Source: Thermodesulfovibrionales bacterium
GTDB taxonomy: Bacteria; Nitrospirota; Thermodesulfovibrionia; Thermodesulfovibrionales; Dissulfurispiraceae
Length of the DNA stretch: 32,972 nt
Reading direction: 5' to 3'
Assembly (NCBI GenBank): GCA_026415415.1
Contig: JAOAHE010000017.1
Location: forward strand, 1-32,972
Below, one piece after another: positions 32,036 to 32,972 of this stretch. The position numbers and the translations under genes were made by a program. How positions within the stretch are numbered: the stretch's first letter is position 1; the number at the start of each line of letters is the position of its first letter. The notes under the pieces are model-generated. The model ran no database searches, was not told where the DNA came from, and saw nothing but the letters and a program-made list of their open reading frames with translations.

Positions 32036-32240
32036 AGTAATCCTCCCTCTTTGTGATTATTTTGCTTAAAGATTTAGCGACAATTACAATCAGCAATGCA
32101 CCAAAGAAACCTATTAAAGCGCCAAAGGCTGGAATTTCTTCAAACTCAAAATATCCATGCCCAAGATGCATTATCTTAAGAACAACCACCTCTAAAATTA
32201 CAGTAACAACACAAACTATATATAGCAGTTTCTTGTTCAT
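32028..32240 (-). CDS. Small two-helix membrane protein (70 residues) in the antiporter operon
   Basis: The protein has two hydrophobic helices (about 5-22 and 38-56) separated by a short acidic loop, LGHGYFEFEEIPAFGALIGF, and a charged tail SKIITKREDYYD. It is embedded in the antiporter operon: its start overlaps the MrpD-like gene by 4 bp and its end overlaps the NuoL-like gene by 8 bp, so it is a translated member. I do not recognise a named family with certainty; similar small proteins accompany Mrp/complex-I-like clusters in anaerobes. It probably stabilises or links antiporter modules. Confidence 0.82.
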   Translation of the reverse strand: MNKKLLYIVCVVTVILEVVVLKIMHLGHGYFEFEEIPAFGALIGFFGALLIVIVAKSLSKIITKREDYYD

Positions 32241-32972
32241 ACACTAACCATGCTTTTGATAATCTCTTTAAGGAAATCTGGATAAATTCCAAGAATAATT
32301 GTAAATAAAGCAGTAACCAGAAGAGGGATGGCGCAGAAATAATTCTCTTTAACCCCATCCCATTTAAGATGGTGATCTGGCTGTTTAAAAAAAGCCCTGT
32401 ATGAGATAGGAAGAAAATAAGCTGCATTGAGAAAGGAGCTAAGGACGAACACACCTAAAAGCTCAGGTCTTCCAATCTCAAGTGCTCCTAAAGCGAGATT
32501 ATATTTACTAATGAACCCAGCAAAGAGAGGGATGCCTATCATACTTAGGGTGGCAAGGAAAAAGGAAAACATAGTAATTGGGATAGCCTTTCCAATGCCA
32601 TCAAGCTCACTAATCTTCTTTATATGAGTTGATACGTAAACGGAGCCAGCTACAAAGAACATGGTTATCTTTGAAAAGGCGTGCATGCTTATATGAATAA
32701 GTCCGCCAACTATACCAGAGGGAGAAAACATTGCAACACCGATGATTATATAAGAAAGATTTGCCACTGTTGAGAAAGCAAGTCTTGCTTTAAAGTCATC
32801 TCTTGTAAGAGCAATCAGTGAGCCAACAATTATGGTAAAACCTGTAAGGAAAAATATTAGTTCCTGCATTCCTATTGCCTTTATTGTGCTTTCACCATAA
32901 ACATTAAGTAAAACTCTTGAAACTGTAAAAACTCCTGCCTTTACGACTGCAACTGCATGAAGACTGTCTCTT
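32237..32972 (-). CDS. MrpD/NuoM-like proton-conducting antiporter subunit, N-terminal part outside window
   Basis: 244 residues of the C-terminal half are present; the frame is open through the right edge. The first visible residues, DSLHAVAVVKAGVFTVSRVL, are the TM7/TM8 region of MrpD-type subunits with its conserved Lys (VVKAGVF). Then come LTRDDFKARLAFSTVANLSY and HISMHAFSKITMFF, both family signatures. An internal ATG at 32869 is not the real start, because the open frame and homologous motifs continue upstream of it. It ends with a hydrophilic loop and a final helix, IPLLVTALFTIILGIYPDF. It overlaps the 70-residue gene by 4 bp and is the first visible gene of the operon. Confidence 0.88.
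   Translation of the reverse strand, partial: RDSLHAVAVVKAGVFTVSRVLLNVYGESTIKAIGMQELIFFLTGFTIIVGSLIALTRDDFKARLAFSTVANLSYIIIGVAMFSPSGIVGGLIHISMHAFSKITMFFVAGSVYVSTHIKKISELDGIGKAIPITMFSFFLATLSMIGIPLFAGFISKYNLALGALEIGRPELLGVFVLSSFLNAAYFLPISYRAFFKQPDHHLKWDGVKENYFCAIPLLVTALFTIILGIYPDFLKEIIKSMVSV

Noticed and set aside
32869-32869. ATG 32869 as the start of the MrpD-like gene
   Set aside because: The frame is open to the window edge and encodes the conserved HAVAVVKAGVF segment upstream of this ATG.

Overview
This AT-rich window (roughly one third G+C by eye) comes from a Gram-negative-type bacterium. The signs are a lipoprotein signal, Sec-exported periplasmic enzymes, a periplasmic c-type haem sensor, two sigma-54 activators and complex-I-like proton pumps. 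The corrinoid-activator ferredoxin protein at the left edge and the sulfur-type operon in the middle suggest an anaerobe, possibly with a corrinoid C1 pathway, from a lineage such as Nitrospirota, Deferribacterota or Desulfobacterota. The sequence alone does not fix the lineage. I see no tRNA, rRNA, CRISPR array or intact mobile element.

Left part (1-4861). On the minus strand, a class II aldolase-like gene and a phosphofructokinase form a two-gene unit for two successive glycolytic/gluconeogenic steps. It is followed by the 5' part of a corrinoid-activator (RACE/DUF4445) gene. A YhcC-type radical SAM gene is divergent from this unit.

Centre-left (5394-13010). A haem-binding (CXXCH) sensor kinase and an NtrC-type regulator overlap by 4 bp. 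Downstream lies a run of genes: universal stress protein, exported rhodanese, a 53-residue membrane protein, a YeiH/PSE-family transporter with a periplasmic insertion, and a second universal stress protein, ended by a strong terminator. A sigma-54-like promoter and two dyads sit between the regulator and the run, suggesting the two-component system controls it. Two tandem SRPBCC paralogues, both apparently starting at TTG, follow.

Middle (13273-21780). The genes here are an exported PQQ-type sugar dehydrogenase, a LexA/UmuD-like repressor with a Y-family polymerase, an LCIB-type putative carbonic anhydrase, an unrecognised 143-residue protein, and a metallophosphoesterase/amidohydrolase pair. 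The LexA-like repressor has a perfect consensus promoter enclosing a GAAC-N4-GTTC operator. The phosphoesterase ribosome-binding site is a G-quadruplex-type repeat, and the amidohydrolase carries an EF-hand-like loop.

Right part (22788-32972). A lipoprotein with two PhnD-like binding domains, a kinase with nine cysteines inserted in its HAMP region, and a second NtrC-type regulator form a likely three-component sensory system. Convergent to it is a minus-strand operon of antiporter-like membrane subunits: a partial MrpD-like protein, a 70-residue protein, a NuoL/MrpD-like protein, NuoM and NuoN. Its 5' end is outside the window.

The long gene-poor gaps are AT-rich. They contain small inverted repeats and at most decayed gene remnants.
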